Origin: Salipiger mucosus DSM 16094
Lineage (GTDB): Bacteria; Pseudomonadota; Alphaproteobacteria; Rhodobacterales; Rhodobacteraceae
Reading direction: 5' to 3'
Length of the DNA stretch: 64,000 nt
Assembly: GCF_000442255.1 (NCBI RefSeq)
Contig: NZ_KE557274.1
Coordinates: forward strand, 549,311-613,310
This document shows, piece by piece, positions 41,288-49,768 of this stretch (within the stretch, counting starts at the first letter, position 1; the number at the start of each line of letters is the position of its first letter). The notes under the pieces are model-generated. The model was given only the letters and a program-made list of their open reading frames with translations. It was not told where the DNA came from and made no database searches. Both the position numbers and the translations under genes were made by a program.

Positions 41288-41602
41288 ATGTGGAAGCGAC
41301 TTATAGCAATGACACTGACTTTCGGGCTTGCAAGCACCGCGCCACCCGCGCTTGCGCAAACACTTTGCGGACCGCACACGGTGATATCCGAGCGGCTCGA
41401 AGCTTACCAGGAAAGTGTGATCGGCCAGGGTCTCGAGACCCCGACACGACTTTTTGAAATATGGCGTTCCGCGGAAAACGGAAACTGGACCATACTCATG
41501 CTCCGTCCTGACGGCACGGCCTGCGTCGTGGCAGCTGGCACTGCGTGGATCGATAGAGGTCCGGATTTCGATTCGGGGCTGTCTGCGCTTCTTCAAAATT
41601 AG
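41288..41602 (+). CDS. Small secreted protein (104 aa)
   Basis: AAAGGAG precedes ATG 41288. Signal peptide MWKRLIAMTLTFGLASTAPP with cleavage after ALA. The mature protein has two Cys and a beta-rich look: TLCGPHTVISERLEAYQES, FEIWRSAENGNWTILMLRP, then GTACVVAAGTAWIDRGPDFD. Such small periplasmic proteins are frequent in Rhodobacterales; function unknown. Confidence 0.7.
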   Translation: MWKRLIAMTLTFGLASTAPPALAQTLCGPHTVISERLEAYQESVIGQGLETPTRLFEIWRSAENGNWTILMLRPDGTACVVAAGTAWIDRGPDFDSGLSALLQN

Positions 41603-41772
41603 ATGGCGCGCGGACGCGGGCGAAACGACCTTTTCTTTCGATCGGCCCGACGCCTGGCGGAAAACTTCCTGAAGGAGCAGTGACACCAACCGGCGATGAT
41701 GATGATGTAGCCGCGCCAGACGGCATTGATGTGCCGAGGTAGGATCGCGAGAATCCAAATACGGAGGTGGTC

Positions 41773-42440
41773 ATGTCGGAGATTATCACGGTCGGGCTCA
41801 ACCTGGCGAAGAACGTGTTTCATGTCCATGGCGCGGATGACAGTGGCGCGGTAGTCCTTCGCAAGAAGCTCCGAAGGGCCGAGGTGCCGGAGTTTTTCGC
41901 CGAGCTGCCGCCCTGCCTGTTGGCGATGGAGGCCTGCGGCGGCGCGCATTTCTGGGGACGGGAACTGGCAAAGCTGGGCCACGAGATTAGGATCATCCCG
42001 CCCGCCTACGTGAAGCCTTTCGTGAAGCGGAAAAAAATGATGCGGCTGACGCGGAAGCAATCTGCAAGGCAGCCCTTCGGTTAAACATGCGCTTCGTCCC
42101 GGTGGAAAGCGAAGAAACGCAAGGCACTGCCAGCAACTTCCGTGTCCGGGAACTGCTGATCCGGCAGCGCAGCCAGACGATCAATGCCCTCCGCGGGCAC
42201 TTGAGCGAATACGGATGGGTAGTGCCGCAGGGAGCGACGAATGTCCGGCGGTTGGTCGCGGCAGTCGCCGACGAAGAGGTGGGCCTGCCGAAACCGGCAC
42301 GAGTCTCATTGCAGGTCTTGACTGCGACGCTCGCGCAGCTCGTTCGACATATCGAGATCCTAGATGCGGAGATCGACCGGGGTGCCAGAGAGAATGTGGT
42401 TGCCCGGCGCCTGATGATGATCCCCGGCATTGGTCCGCTG
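41773..42440 (+). pseudogene. Decayed IS110-family transposase
   Basis: N-terminus MSEIITVGLNLAKNVFHVHG aligns with the IS110 DEDD motif, but Asn replaces the first Asp. After VKPFVKRKK, an A run at about 42032-42038 is one base short and the frame is lost. The true continuation NDAADAEAICKAALRLNMRF and VPVESEETQGTASNFRVREL is in the next frame. Coding sense stops at MMIPGIGPLI near 42440, so the C-terminal Ser-containing domain is missing. Non-functional by three criteria. Confidence 0.8.
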
Positions 42441-42456
42441 ATCATCATCAGGCGCC

Positions 42457-42496
42457 GGGATCGGTCGCCGCTCTCGCGGGCGCGGCGACCGATCCC
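42457..42496. repeat. Perfect 15-bp palindrome at a junction
   Basis: GGGATCGGTCGCCGC (42457-42471), 10-base loop, GCGGCGACCGATCCC (42482-42496). It lies between the broken IS110 gene and the epimerase remnant. It may be a REP-like target of IS110, a terminator, or an element end. Confidence 0.6.
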
Positions 42497-42671
42497 GAAT
42501 AGTACCGGATCACGCCTGTTGCCGGCTCGAGGTCAACTGAAGCGGCATCGTTCCATGTGATCGATGCAGACAGTCAAGAATCATTTCGAGAAGATCTGTC
42601 TCTGGCAGTGCCGGGCGCCAAGGCCGGCGGTGGGCCCGGCATGACGTCCCTGCCGTGTTGGGGCGCTGCCG
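42496..42671 (-). pseudogene. Remnant of an aldose 1-epimerase gene
   Basis: Two blocks match the intact gene at 57079-57972 in the same orientation. 42496-42574 aligns with about 57311-57392 (by hand about 66 of 82 bases equal), and 42580-42671 aligns with about 57610-57712. The roughly 215 bases between the blocks are deleted. No open frame survives. Differences run mostly towards A/T in the remnant, as expected for a decaying copy. Confidence 0.75.
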
Positions 42672-42817
42672 GGACACCCGCCACGATACGCTGGCTTCTC
42701 CGGCCGCTCACCCAAATTCTGCCATAGCTCGACGTCTTGGCCTGCCTGCTGAGGCTCCTGGTTCAGGCCAAGGTGTCCGGTCGAAGGTGAGGCCAGTTCA
42801 CGGGCGTAGTGCCATGC

Positions 42818-44041
42818 TCACTCTTTGATTGGGATTACGCCGCTTGCCGCCAGATGGTCGATTTCTTCATCGCCATAGCCAAGCAAGTCTTTCAGGACGC
42901 CACCAGTGTCCTCACCAAGCAGGCTTGGTGCCCTGGCGGCCGAAGGACCTTTTCCATCGAAACGGATCGGTCCGCGGACCAGCCGCAGCTTGCCCTCACT
43001 TGGGTGTTCGGCCGTTTCCACGAGCCCGCGTGCGCGGACATGCGGCTGCTCCAACGCGTCTCCAATTGAAAGAATAGGGGCGTTGGGGACATCGAATTCG
43101 CTCAGGCGATCGAGCCAATAGGCTGTCGAGTCCTTTATCATTCGATCGCGGACAATATCCTGCAGGGCGTCACGGTTTTGCAGTCTCTGCTCGTAGGCTG
43201 CGAAACGCGGATCATGGATCAAATCTTCACAGCCGAGGCAGCGAGCGAAATTTTGCCAGAACTGTTCTGTCAGGCATGCCACGATCACATGACCGTCGGA
43301 TGTCGGGTACGAGCCGTATGGGACGATACTCGGGTGCTCCGTTCCGACCGGCTGAGGGCTTTTCTTGCTCACGAAATAAATCTGCGAAAGGTAACCTTGC
43401 AGGGCGATCAAGCTGTCCAGCATGGCGACCTCGACATGCTGCCCTTCCCCGGTGGCATTGCGTTGGTGCAAAGCAGCCAGAAGGCCGAATACCGAAAAGA
43501 TGCTGCCGGCCATGTCGCCCATGGGTATCCCCAGCTTGTTCGGGGCCATGCCAGGCTCGCAATTCACGCTCATCACGCCGGAGAGAGCTTGTGCCACTAT
43601 GTCGAAAGCGGGTTTGTCGCCAAGTGGGCTGTCCTGTCCGAATCCGGTGATCGACCCGTAGATCAACCGTCTGTTCTCTTGCAGTAGCGTCTCGTAGTCC
43701 AGTCCGAGGCGCTCCATGACCCCTGGGCGGAAGTTCTCCAGCACGATGTCACTCTGCCGGGCGAGGTCCTTTGCGACCTGAAGGCCTTCGGGCGATTTCA
43801 GATTCAACGAGATGCTTTTCTTACTGCGATTGAGCGCGATGTAATAGTGGCTGAGTTTGCCTTGAAACGGTGGAAAATTCCTAGTCTCGTCACCTCTTTC
43901 GATCGGTTCCACCTTGATGACCTCAGCGCCGAGGTCGGCGAGGACCATGCTCGCGTAGGGACCTGACAGAATCCGCGAGAAATCCAGCACTTTCACTCCG
44001 GCCAGCGGGGCTGCTTCTTTGGGCGTCACGGTGTCGTTCAT
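42818..44041 (-). CDS. CaiB/BaiF (class III) CoA-transferase
   Basis: Transfers CoA between acyl groups in the cytosol. 407 residues with LAGVKVLDFSRILSGPYASM, DLGAEVIKVEPIERGDETRN, SLNLKSPEGLQVAKDLA and DIVLENFRPGVMERLGLDY, where the Asp is the class III catalytic residue. Length is standard. It overlaps the thioesterase gene by four bases (ATGA) and is the last gene of the minus-strand half of the catabolic island. It probably activates an imported or intermediate acid using a CoA donor. The exact acid is unknown. Confidence 0.92.
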   Translation of the reverse strand: MNDTVTPKEAAPLAGVKVLDFSRILSGPYASMVLADLGAEVIKVEPIERGDETRNFPPFQGKLSHYYIALNRSKKSISLNLKSPEGLQVAKDLARQSDIVLENFRPGVMERLGLDYETLLQENRRLIYGSITGFGQDSPLGDKPAFDIVAQALSGVMSVNCEPGMAPNKLGIPMGDMAGSIFSVFGLLAALHQRNATGEGQHVEVAMLDSLIALQGYLSQIYFVSKKSPQPVGTEHPSIVPYGSYPTSDGHVIVACLTEQFWQNFARCLGCEDLIHDPRFAAYEQRLQNRDALQDIVRDRMIKDSTAYWLDRLSEFDVPNAPILSIGDALEQPHVRARGLVETAEHPSEGKLRLVRGPIRFDGKGPSAARAPSLLGEDTGGVLKDLLGYGDEEIDHLAASGVIPIKE

Positions 44042-44466
44042 TTCGTTTGCACTGCCTTGGCTGAGATTTTCATGATGGCCGTCGCGCTTGCGACCTGCCC
44101 GGTTGAGCAGGTGACATCGCTGTCCAGGAAGATCAGCGAGCGTGTGGATTGGCGGATCGAGGCGCGCACTTCCAGGAAGTCGCCCACCTTGGCGGCACCC
44201 AGAAAACGCGTTTCCATTTGGATGGTGACGACGGGCTGGCGATCCGCTGCGTTCCAGGCGACGAGGGCCACCACTTGATCCATGAGGCTGGTGAGAACCC
44301 CGCCGTGCACAAGGCCAATATGGTTCCTGTGACGGTCAGTGGTCTGCAAGCCGTACTTCTGCCCGTCTTCGCTTTCGGTGGATCGAAGCAACGGTCCTAT
44401 CGTCTCCATGAATCCATCGATTCGGACAGCTTTCCACTCGTCCGATACTGTTCCTTGGCTAGTCAC
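44038..44466 (-). CDS. PaaI-type hotdog thioesterase
   Basis: 142 residues with the family motif HRNHIGLVHGGVLTSLMDQV (HGG plus catalytic Asp) and VVTIQMETRFLGAAKVGDFL. Hydrolyses acyl-CoA, perhaps to release CoA from dead-end intermediates of the pathway. It is coupled by ATGA to the CoA-transferase and starts 3 bases after the IclR stop codon, so the three genes form one operon. Confidence 0.9.
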   Translation of the reverse strand: MTSQGTVSDEWKAVRIDGFMETIGPLLRSTESEDGQKYGLQTTDRHRNHIGLVHGGVLTSLMDQVVALVAWNAADRQPVVTIQMETRFLGAAKVGDFLEVRASIRQSTRSLIFLDSDVTCSTGQVASATAIMKISAKAVQTK

Positions 44467-44469
44467 GTC

Positions 44470-45255
44470 TCAGCCTCCTGTTTCGATCTGAAGGTCCTGG
44501 ATCTCATCCCGGACCGATTGCATGGCTTTCGCGAGTTTCGGAATTTCCGTGTCTTGCAGGCGCTCTGAAATGCCGATGGCGACGATCGATCGCGACATCA
44601 TGCCGCCTATGCCGAAGACTGGTACCGCCACGACCGTTACGCCCGAAATGTAGGTCCCCTGGTCGACAGAATAGCCGCGTTCACGCGCTTCCCGCACTTC
44701 GTCGAGCCATGTCTCGAAGGCGGGCGGGTGATCCCAGACCAGCTTGTCGAACCTCTGTCTCAGCGTGGTCTCGTCGCTGACGTTGAAGGCTGCGAACAGG
44801 CGGCCGGTGGCGCTGATGAGTGTCGGGAAGCGGCTGCCGAGATCGACCTGAAGGCGGAAGGGGAGATTGGATTGTGAAAGGGCTACGACGATCATCTGGT
44901 TGGGTTCGGCCAATTGCGTGGCAATGCTGGTGACGCCGAAGGTTTCCGACAGTTTCGAGAGTCGCGGCTGTATGAGGGACGAGAAGGCGTTGCGCTGAAG
45001 TGCCGATCTGGCCAGCGGCAGGATTCCGATTCCGATCATATAGCGCTTGGTGTTCGAATCGAAATCCACGAGGCCCTCGTCCTGTAGAACGCGGAGAATG
45101 TGGAGGCAGGTGCTTGGCACCAGATCCAACTCGCGCGCCATCGGGTTGACGCCGACAGGTTCGGGTGAACGAGCAAGAAACCTCAATATTGCCAAGGCCC
45201 TGGAGACAGCGGGCACCTGTCGTTTGGTCGAAGGGTTGATCTGGTTTTCTGTCAT
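44470..45255 (-). CDS. IclR-family transcriptional regulator
   Basis: 261 residues. N-terminal winged HTH: VPAVSRALAILRFLARSPEP, LDLVPSTCLHILRVLQDEGL, DSNTKRYMIGIGILPLARS. The C-terminal effector domain ends with GVTVVAVPVFGIGGMMSRSI. It heads its own operon with the thioesterase and CoA-transferase and is divergent from the acyl-CoA synthetase operon. Dyads at 45282-45318 in the shared gap are candidate sites. It replaces the MerR-type LiuR usual for leucine catabolism. Confidence 0.93.
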   Translation of the reverse strand: MTENQINPSTKRQVPAVSRALAILRFLARSPEPVGVNPMARELDLVPSTCLHILRVLQDEGLVDFDSNTKRYMIGIGILPLARSALQRNAFSSLIQPRLSKLSETFGVTSIATQLAEPNQMIVVALSQSNLPFRLQVDLGSRFPTLISATGRLFAAFNVSDETTLRQRFDKLVWDHPPAFETWLDEVREARERGYSVDQGTYISGVTVVAVPVFGIGGMMSRSIVAIGISERLQDTEIPKLAKAMQSVRDEIQDLQIETGG

Positions 45256-45281
45256 CTTTCGGCCTTGGCTGGATGGTCATG

Positions 45282-45318
45282 CATTGCGTATATACAATGA
45301 AGATAGCGTATTGACAAT
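45282..45318. promoter_or_regulatory. Candidate IclR operator region
   Basis: Two short dyads lie in the 148-base divergent gap: CATTG-N8-CAATG (45282-45299) and ATTG-A-CAAT (45310-45318), in an AT-rich patch within otherwise GC-rich DNA. Position just upstream of iclR suits autoregulation and control of both operons. Confidence 0.45.
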
Positions 45319-45403
45319 AATTGGCTGTGATCCGTACGGTTGTCAACGAGCCGGATGACCCGCTTGCGGTGCACCGGAGACGAGACTTGGGAGACAGACC
45401 GGA

Positions 45404-46963
45404 ATGACCCGCCTGACGGATTTCACGTCCTATGCAGATGCTCAGAAGCATTATTCGAAAGAGGGTCTTTGGGCGCTCTTCGATGGAACACGGGAGCGGT
45501 TCAACATCGCCCATGAATGCATCGATCGGCACGTGGAGGGCGACAACGTTGCGTTGCGGATCGCGCATTCGGATGGTTCCGACGAGGTTGTCTCCTTTGC
45601 GGAGCTCTCGCGTCGATCATCGCAGATCGCGCATTTCCTGAAGGGCAGGGGGGTCGGCAAGGGTGACCGTGTCGCGGTCATGATCGACCCATCGCTGGCC
45701 TTTTACTGTGCGCTTTTCGGAGTCATCAAGGCCGGCGCCGTGGCGGTGCCGATGTTCTCGCTCTTCGGTCCCGATGGCATCCGGCTGCGTGTAGACGACT
45801 GCAAGCCCGAAGTCTTTTTCACGAATTCCGACAAGGCGCCGGAGGCCATCGAGGGCGGTGCAAAGGACGTCATCGTAGTCGATCGGGATTTCCTGGACGG
45901 GTTGGATGATCTTCCTGAAACATTCGATTGGGAGACCACGGGCCGGGATCTGGCGGTTCTGCAATATACCTCCGGCACGACCCGGGCCTTGCCGGCCGCG
46001 GTGCAGCACAGCCACCAGTCGATCGTGACGCTGATGGTGGCGGCGCTGTACGCCACCGGTATCCGTCCGGGTGACAGGTTCTTCTGTCCGTCCTCGCCGG
46101 CCTGGGGTCACGGGCTGTGGCATGGCACGTTTGCCCCGCTGGCGATGGGTGTCTCGACCGGCACCTTCAGTGGCAAGTTCGACCCGGTCCGGTTGCTGAA
46201 GGCTTTGCAGGACTTCCGGATTACCAATCTTACCGCTGCGGCCACGCATTACCGGATGATGCGGAATTCGGGCGAAGCCGAGCGTTTCACCTACTGCTTC
46301 AACAAGCTGTCCTTTACCGGAGAGCCGATCGATTCCGAGACCGCCGCCTATGTTGAACGGATTTTCGGTACCAAGGTCCGCTCGATGTATGGCACGACCG
46401 AGATCGGCGTGATCATCGCGAACTATCCCGGCGCCAACGACCTCGAAGTGCGCGACGGCGCGATGGGCAAGGCGGTTCCGGGCGTCGAGGTCGAGGTTCA
46501 GCGTCCCGACGGCAGCCCCGCCGACCCCGGCGAGACGGGCGAGCTGATGGTGAAAAAACGGGGCGAATGGTTCCCGACCAAGGATCTGGGGCGCGTTGAC
46601 GAGGACGGGTATTTCTACCACGGCGGTCGCGCGGATGACGTCATCATCTCGGCCGGCTGGACCATCGGCGCGGTCGAGGTGGAAGACGCCGTGCTCAGCC
46701 ATCCGGCGGTCGCGGAATGCGGTGTGATCGGTGCGCCTGACTCGGTGCGCGGCCTTGTCGTCAAGGCCTTCGTCATTCTCAAGCAGCCCGAGACCGAGGG
46801 TCTGGTAGAAGCCATCCAGGATCATGTGCGTGCCCGCCTCGCGCGGCACGAATACCCACGCCAGATCGAATTCGTCACCGAGCTTCCGAAAACACCCGCC
46901 GGTAAGGTCAACCGCAAGATCCTGCGCGACCGCGAAGCCGAGAAATTTTCCGTCGCGGAGTGA
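45404..46963 (+). CDS. AMP-forming acyl-CoA synthetase
   Basis: Activates a carboxylic acid with ATP and CoA. 519 residues with the P-loop-like motif LQYTSGTTRALPAAVQ (note TTRALPA instead of the common TTGxPK), PAWGHGLWHGTFAP, the A5 motif RSMYGTTEIGVI, the A8 motif KDLGRVDEDGYFYHGGRADD, and the A10 motif KTPAGKVNRKILRDR with the catalytic Lys. It resembles medium/short-chain acid ligases. First gene of the plus-strand operon, so it probably activates the substrate brought in by the TRAP transporter. Confidence 0.93.
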   Translation: MTRLTDFTSYADAQKHYSKEGLWALFDGTRERFNIAHECIDRHVEGDNVALRIAHSDGSDEVVSFAELSRRSSQIAHFLKGRGVGKGDRVAVMIDPSLAFYCALFGVIKAGAVAVPMFSLFGPDGIRLRVDDCKPEVFFTNSDKAPEAIEGGAKDVIVVDRDFLDGLDDLPETFDWETTGRDLAVLQYTSGTTRALPAAVQHSHQSIVTLMVAALYATGIRPGDRFFCPSSPAWGHGLWHGTFAPLAMGVSTGTFSGKFDPVRLLKALQDFRITNLTAAATHYRMMRNSGEAERFTYCFNKLSFTGEPIDSETAAYVERIFGTKVRSMYGTTEIGVIIANYPGANDLEVRDGAMGKAVPGVEVEVQRPDGSPADPGETGELMVKKRGEWFPTKDLGRVDEDGYFYHGGRADDVIISAGWTIGAVEVEDAVLSHPAVAECGVIGAPDSVRGLVVKAFVILKQPETEGLVEAIQDHVRARLARHEYPRQIEFVTELPKTPAGKVNRKILRDREAEKFSVAE

Positions 46964-46998
46964 TCCGCGCACCAACATACCGTTCCGAGGAGAAGACT

Positions 46999-48138
46999 AT
47001 GAACGAGATGACGCAAAGAAAATTCCCGAAGATTACCCAGGAGGGACTCGACGACCTACGTGCTCGGATCGGCGTGAAGATCGAGAAGACGGTTGAGCCC
47101 TGGTGCTATGAGGCCACCCGCGACAACATTCGCCACTATGCACACGGCATCGGTGACGACAATCCGCTGTGGTGCGATCCTGCCTACGCGCAGACTACGA
47201 AATACGGTGACGTCATCGCGCTGCCCAGCTTCCTGTTCGCGACGAACCGGATCATCTCGGGCTATGTCGGTGGCCTTCCGGGCGTCCACGCCATGTGGTC
47301 AGGTGCCAACTGGAACTGGCACAAGACGATCACCCGCAACATGGAATTCCGCACCGAGGCATACCTCAAGGACTTGGTCGAGCACGACACGCGCTTTGCT
47401 GGTCGTGCGGTGCAGCAGATCTACCACGTGGACTTCTATGACAATATGACGGGTGACCTCGTGGCCGATGCCGACAGTTGGTGCTTCCGGACTGACCGGG
47501 ACCAGGCGCGTGAAAACGGCACCAAGTACACCGATGCCAAGGAGAAGGGCCGTCGCGTCTGGACGGAAGAGGAGCTGCAGGAATACTACAAATACTACGA
47601 ACAGGAAGAGATCCGCGGCGCCAAGCCCCGCTACTGGGACGATGTCGTTGAAGGAGAAGAACTGCCCACCATGGTCAAGGGCCCGATGACCGCGACTGGC
47701 TTCATCGCCTACGCGCAGGGCTGGGGCGGTCTCTATATCCGCGCCAACAAGCTGGCTTGGCAGCTGCAGCAGAAGCACCCAAGTGCCGGTCCCAAGAACC
47801 GCTATGGGATCCCGGATTGCCCCGAGCGTGTGCACTGGGAAGAAGAATTCGCACTCGAGGTCGGCGCGCCGGGCGCCTATGACTATGGTCCCGAGCGCAC
47901 CTCGTGGCTGACGCACCAGATCACCAACTGGATGGGCGATGACGGCTTCCTGCGCCAGGCCAAGTGTCAGGTCCGCCGGCACAATCCCGAAGGCGACATC
48001 ATCCTGATCCACGGAACGGTGGTCCGGAAATTCGAGGAGGGCGGCCGTTATCTTCTGGAAATCCAGCAGCGCGCTGAGCAGCAAGACGGCGAACTGTCGG
48101 CCATGGGTTCGGCCATCGTCGAGCTGCCGAAGCGCTAA
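46999..48138 (+). CDS. FAS1-like dehydratase / MaoC-type double-hotdog protein
   Basis: 379 residues from ATG 46999 (CCGAGGAG upstream). It has two hotdog halves: an N-terminal FAS1-like dehydratase region (YEATRDNIRHYAHGIGDDNP, then LPSFLFATNRI) and a second half beginning KPRYWDDVVEGEELPTMVKG with TGFIAYAQGWGG. Such proteins add or remove water across a 2,3-bond of CoA thioesters. In this operon it could dehydrate a 3-hydroxyacyl-CoA, for example 3-hydroxyisovaleryl-CoA to 3-methylcrotonyl-CoA. That substrate is inference. Confidence 0.85.
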   Translation: MNEMTQRKFPKITQEGLDDLRARIGVKIEKTVEPWCYEATRDNIRHYAHGIGDDNPLWCDPAYAQTTKYGDVIALPSFLFATNRIISGYVGGLPGVHAMWSGANWNWHKTITRNMEFRTEAYLKDLVEHDTRFAGRAVQQIYHVDFYDNMTGDLVADADSWCFRTDRDQARENGTKYTDAKEKGRRVWTEEELQEYYKYYEQEEIRGAKPRYWDDVVEGEELPTMVKGPMTATGFIAYAQGWGGLYIRANKLAWQLQQKHPSAGPKNRYGIPDCPERVHWEEEFALEVGAPGAYDYGPERTSWLTHQITNWMGDDGFLRQAKCQVRRHNPEGDIILIHGTVVRKFEEGGRYLLEIQQRAEQQDGELSAMGSAIVELPKR

Positions 48139-48173
48139 GACCGGGAAACGCAACGGCAAGGGAGGCAATGCCG

Positions 48174-48659
48174 ATGCTTGAAAAGGTCCTGAGCAAGGTT
48201 GAGGACGCCCTTCACTTGGCGGGCTGTCTCTGCCTTCTCGCAGTGGCCCTACTGGTCAACGCGGACATTCTACTGAGATTGTTCGCAAGCCGGCCGGTGC
48301 AGATCCAGTTCGAACTGACGGAGCTGTATCTGATGCCGGCCTTGGCCACCCTGTCGTTGTCGCGGGTTTTCCGCGACGGCGGCCACCTGGCGCTGGAATT
48401 CACACCCGAACGCCTGCCGGGCGTGTTCGGAGCGGTGATCGTCAAGCTGCGCCTTCTGCTGCCGGCGGCATTCTTTGTCGCCGTGACGGCGATGTCCGGC
48501 AAATTCGCCTTCGAAGCCATTTCCCACGGGGATGTGGAATACGGGGTGATCGATTGGCCGCTCGGATGGGCCTATGCCGTCATTCCCCTAGGGTGCGGCG
48601 TGCTGGTCCTGCGGCTTCTGCACGACGCCTTTTTGAATGGCGGCGCGTCAGAGACCTAA
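48174..48659 (+). CDS. dctQ: TRAP transporter small permease (DctQ)
   Basis: Four hydrophobic segments in 161 residues: LAGCLCLLAVALLVNADILL, LYLMPALATLSLSRVF, LRLLLPAAFFVAVTAMSG, and WAYAVIPLGCGVLVLRLLHD, the DctQ topology. GGAGG fits ATG 48174 (eight bases) better than ATG 48168. Partner of the periplasmic binding protein and large permease that follow. Confidence 0.9.
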   Translation: MLEKVLSKVEDALHLAGCLCLLAVALLVNADILLRLFASRPVQIQFELTELYLMPALATLSLSRVFRDGGHLALEFTPERLPGVFGAVIVKLRLLLPAAFFVAVTAMSGKFAFEAISHGDVEYGVIDWPLGWAYAVIPLGCGVLVLRLLHDAFLNGGASET

Positions 48660-48688
48660 AAACTTTGTCGAATGGGAGGAGACAAACG

Positions 48689-49690
48689 ATGAATACCAAG
48701 AGCACATGCCTTGCAGCCCTAGCCGCTGTACTGACGTTCGGACCGTCCGTGGTCCAGGCTGAGACTCTGCGTCTCGGCGATTTCCAGTCGACCAGCCATA
48801 TCGTGTCCGCCGAGGGCACCACCAAATGGATGGACGCCGTTGAGGAAGCCACCGACGGAGAGATCTCGTTCCAGCACTTTCCCTCACAACAGGCCGCCAA
48901 GTCCAAGGCCCAGCTGGACGCGGTGAACAACGGTATCCTCGATGCGGCGCTTCTGGGCACGCCCTATCACGCCGACGTTCTGCCGCTGAACTCGGTGGTC
49001 GCCCTGCCGGGTTTCTACAGCTCGGCCGAGCAGGGGACAAAGGCGCTGCAGGGCATGCTGAAGGAGGGCCCGCTGCGGGAGGAGATCTTGGCGACGGGCG
49101 TCACCCCGATCTTCGGTTTCGTGCTGCCGCCCTATCAGGTGCTTGCCAAGAAGCGGCTGGGAGGTCCGGCCGACTGGGATGCAATGGACATCCGCACCTC
49201 CGGTTCCACCCAGGCCATGACGGCGCGCGCCCTGGGCGGTGTCGGCATCTCGATCCCCGGCCCAGAAGTCTATACTGCAGTTGAGCGCGGACGTCTTGAC
49301 GCGGTGCTGTTCCCGTTGGCCTCGGTGCCTGGCTACAAGCTGAACGAGGTGGTCAGTCACATCTCGACCAATGGCTCCTTCGGCGGGTACAGCTTTGTCA
49401 TGGTGATCCGCAGCGACCTGTTCGACGGCCTGTCGGAGGAAGTCCGGGCCGAGCTGCTTCGCCTTGGCGACGAGACCGCGCTGCACGTGGCACGGGCCCA
49501 AGACGAGTCCGTCGAGGGGCTGATCGAGGAATGGCAGGCTCAGGGCATCGACACCTACAGCTTCACCGACGAGGAGCTGGCAACTGTAAGCGAGGAACTG
49601 AAGGCCGTCGGCCTCGACTGGGCGGAGCGGATCGACAATGACCAGGCCCAGGCGGTGCTCGAGGCCTATCGCGCGGCAATCAGCCAATAA
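48689..49690 (+). CDS. dctP: TRAP transporter substrate-binding protein (DctP)
   Basis: 333 residues, GGGAGGAG before ATG 48689. Signal peptide MNTKSTCLAALAAVLTFGPS, cleavage near VQA-ET. The mature part fits the DctP fold: LRLGDFQSTSHIVSAEGTTK, AAKSKAQLDAVNNGILDAAL, and the signature-like DIRTSGSTQAMTARALGGVG with the Arg that normally binds the substrate carboxylate. This implies a carboxylic-acid substrate. A perfect 10-bp hairpin follows, probably lowering expression of the permease relative to this protein. Confidence 0.93.
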   Translation: MNTKSTCLAALAAVLTFGPSVVQAETLRLGDFQSTSHIVSAEGTTKWMDAVEEATDGEISFQHFPSQQAAKSKAQLDAVNNGILDAALLGTPYHADVLPLNSVVALPGFYSSAEQGTKALQGMLKEGPLREEILATGVTPIFGFVLPPYQVLAKKRLGGPADWDAMDIRTSGSTQAMTARALGGVGISIPGPEVYTAVERGRLDAVLFPLASVPGYKLNEVVSHISTNGSFGGYSFVMVIRSDLFDGLSEEVRAELLRLGDETALHVARAQDESVEGLIEEWQAQGIDTYSFTDEELATVSEELKAVGLDWAERIDNDQAQAVLEAYRAAISQ

Positions 49691-49714
49691 GACTGCCATG
49701 AACACTTCATCCGA

Positions 49715-49740
49715 GACAGCCGCCGCGACGGGCGGCTGTC
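49715..49740 (+). terminator. Intra-operon hairpin between dctP and dctM
   Basis: GACAGCCGCC-GCGACG-GGCGGCTGTC, perfect 10-bp stem followed by TT. Such stems commonly allow more binding protein than permease to be made. Confidence 0.65.
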
Positions 49741-49768
49741 TTGCTCACATAACGCGCGCGGGCCAAAG

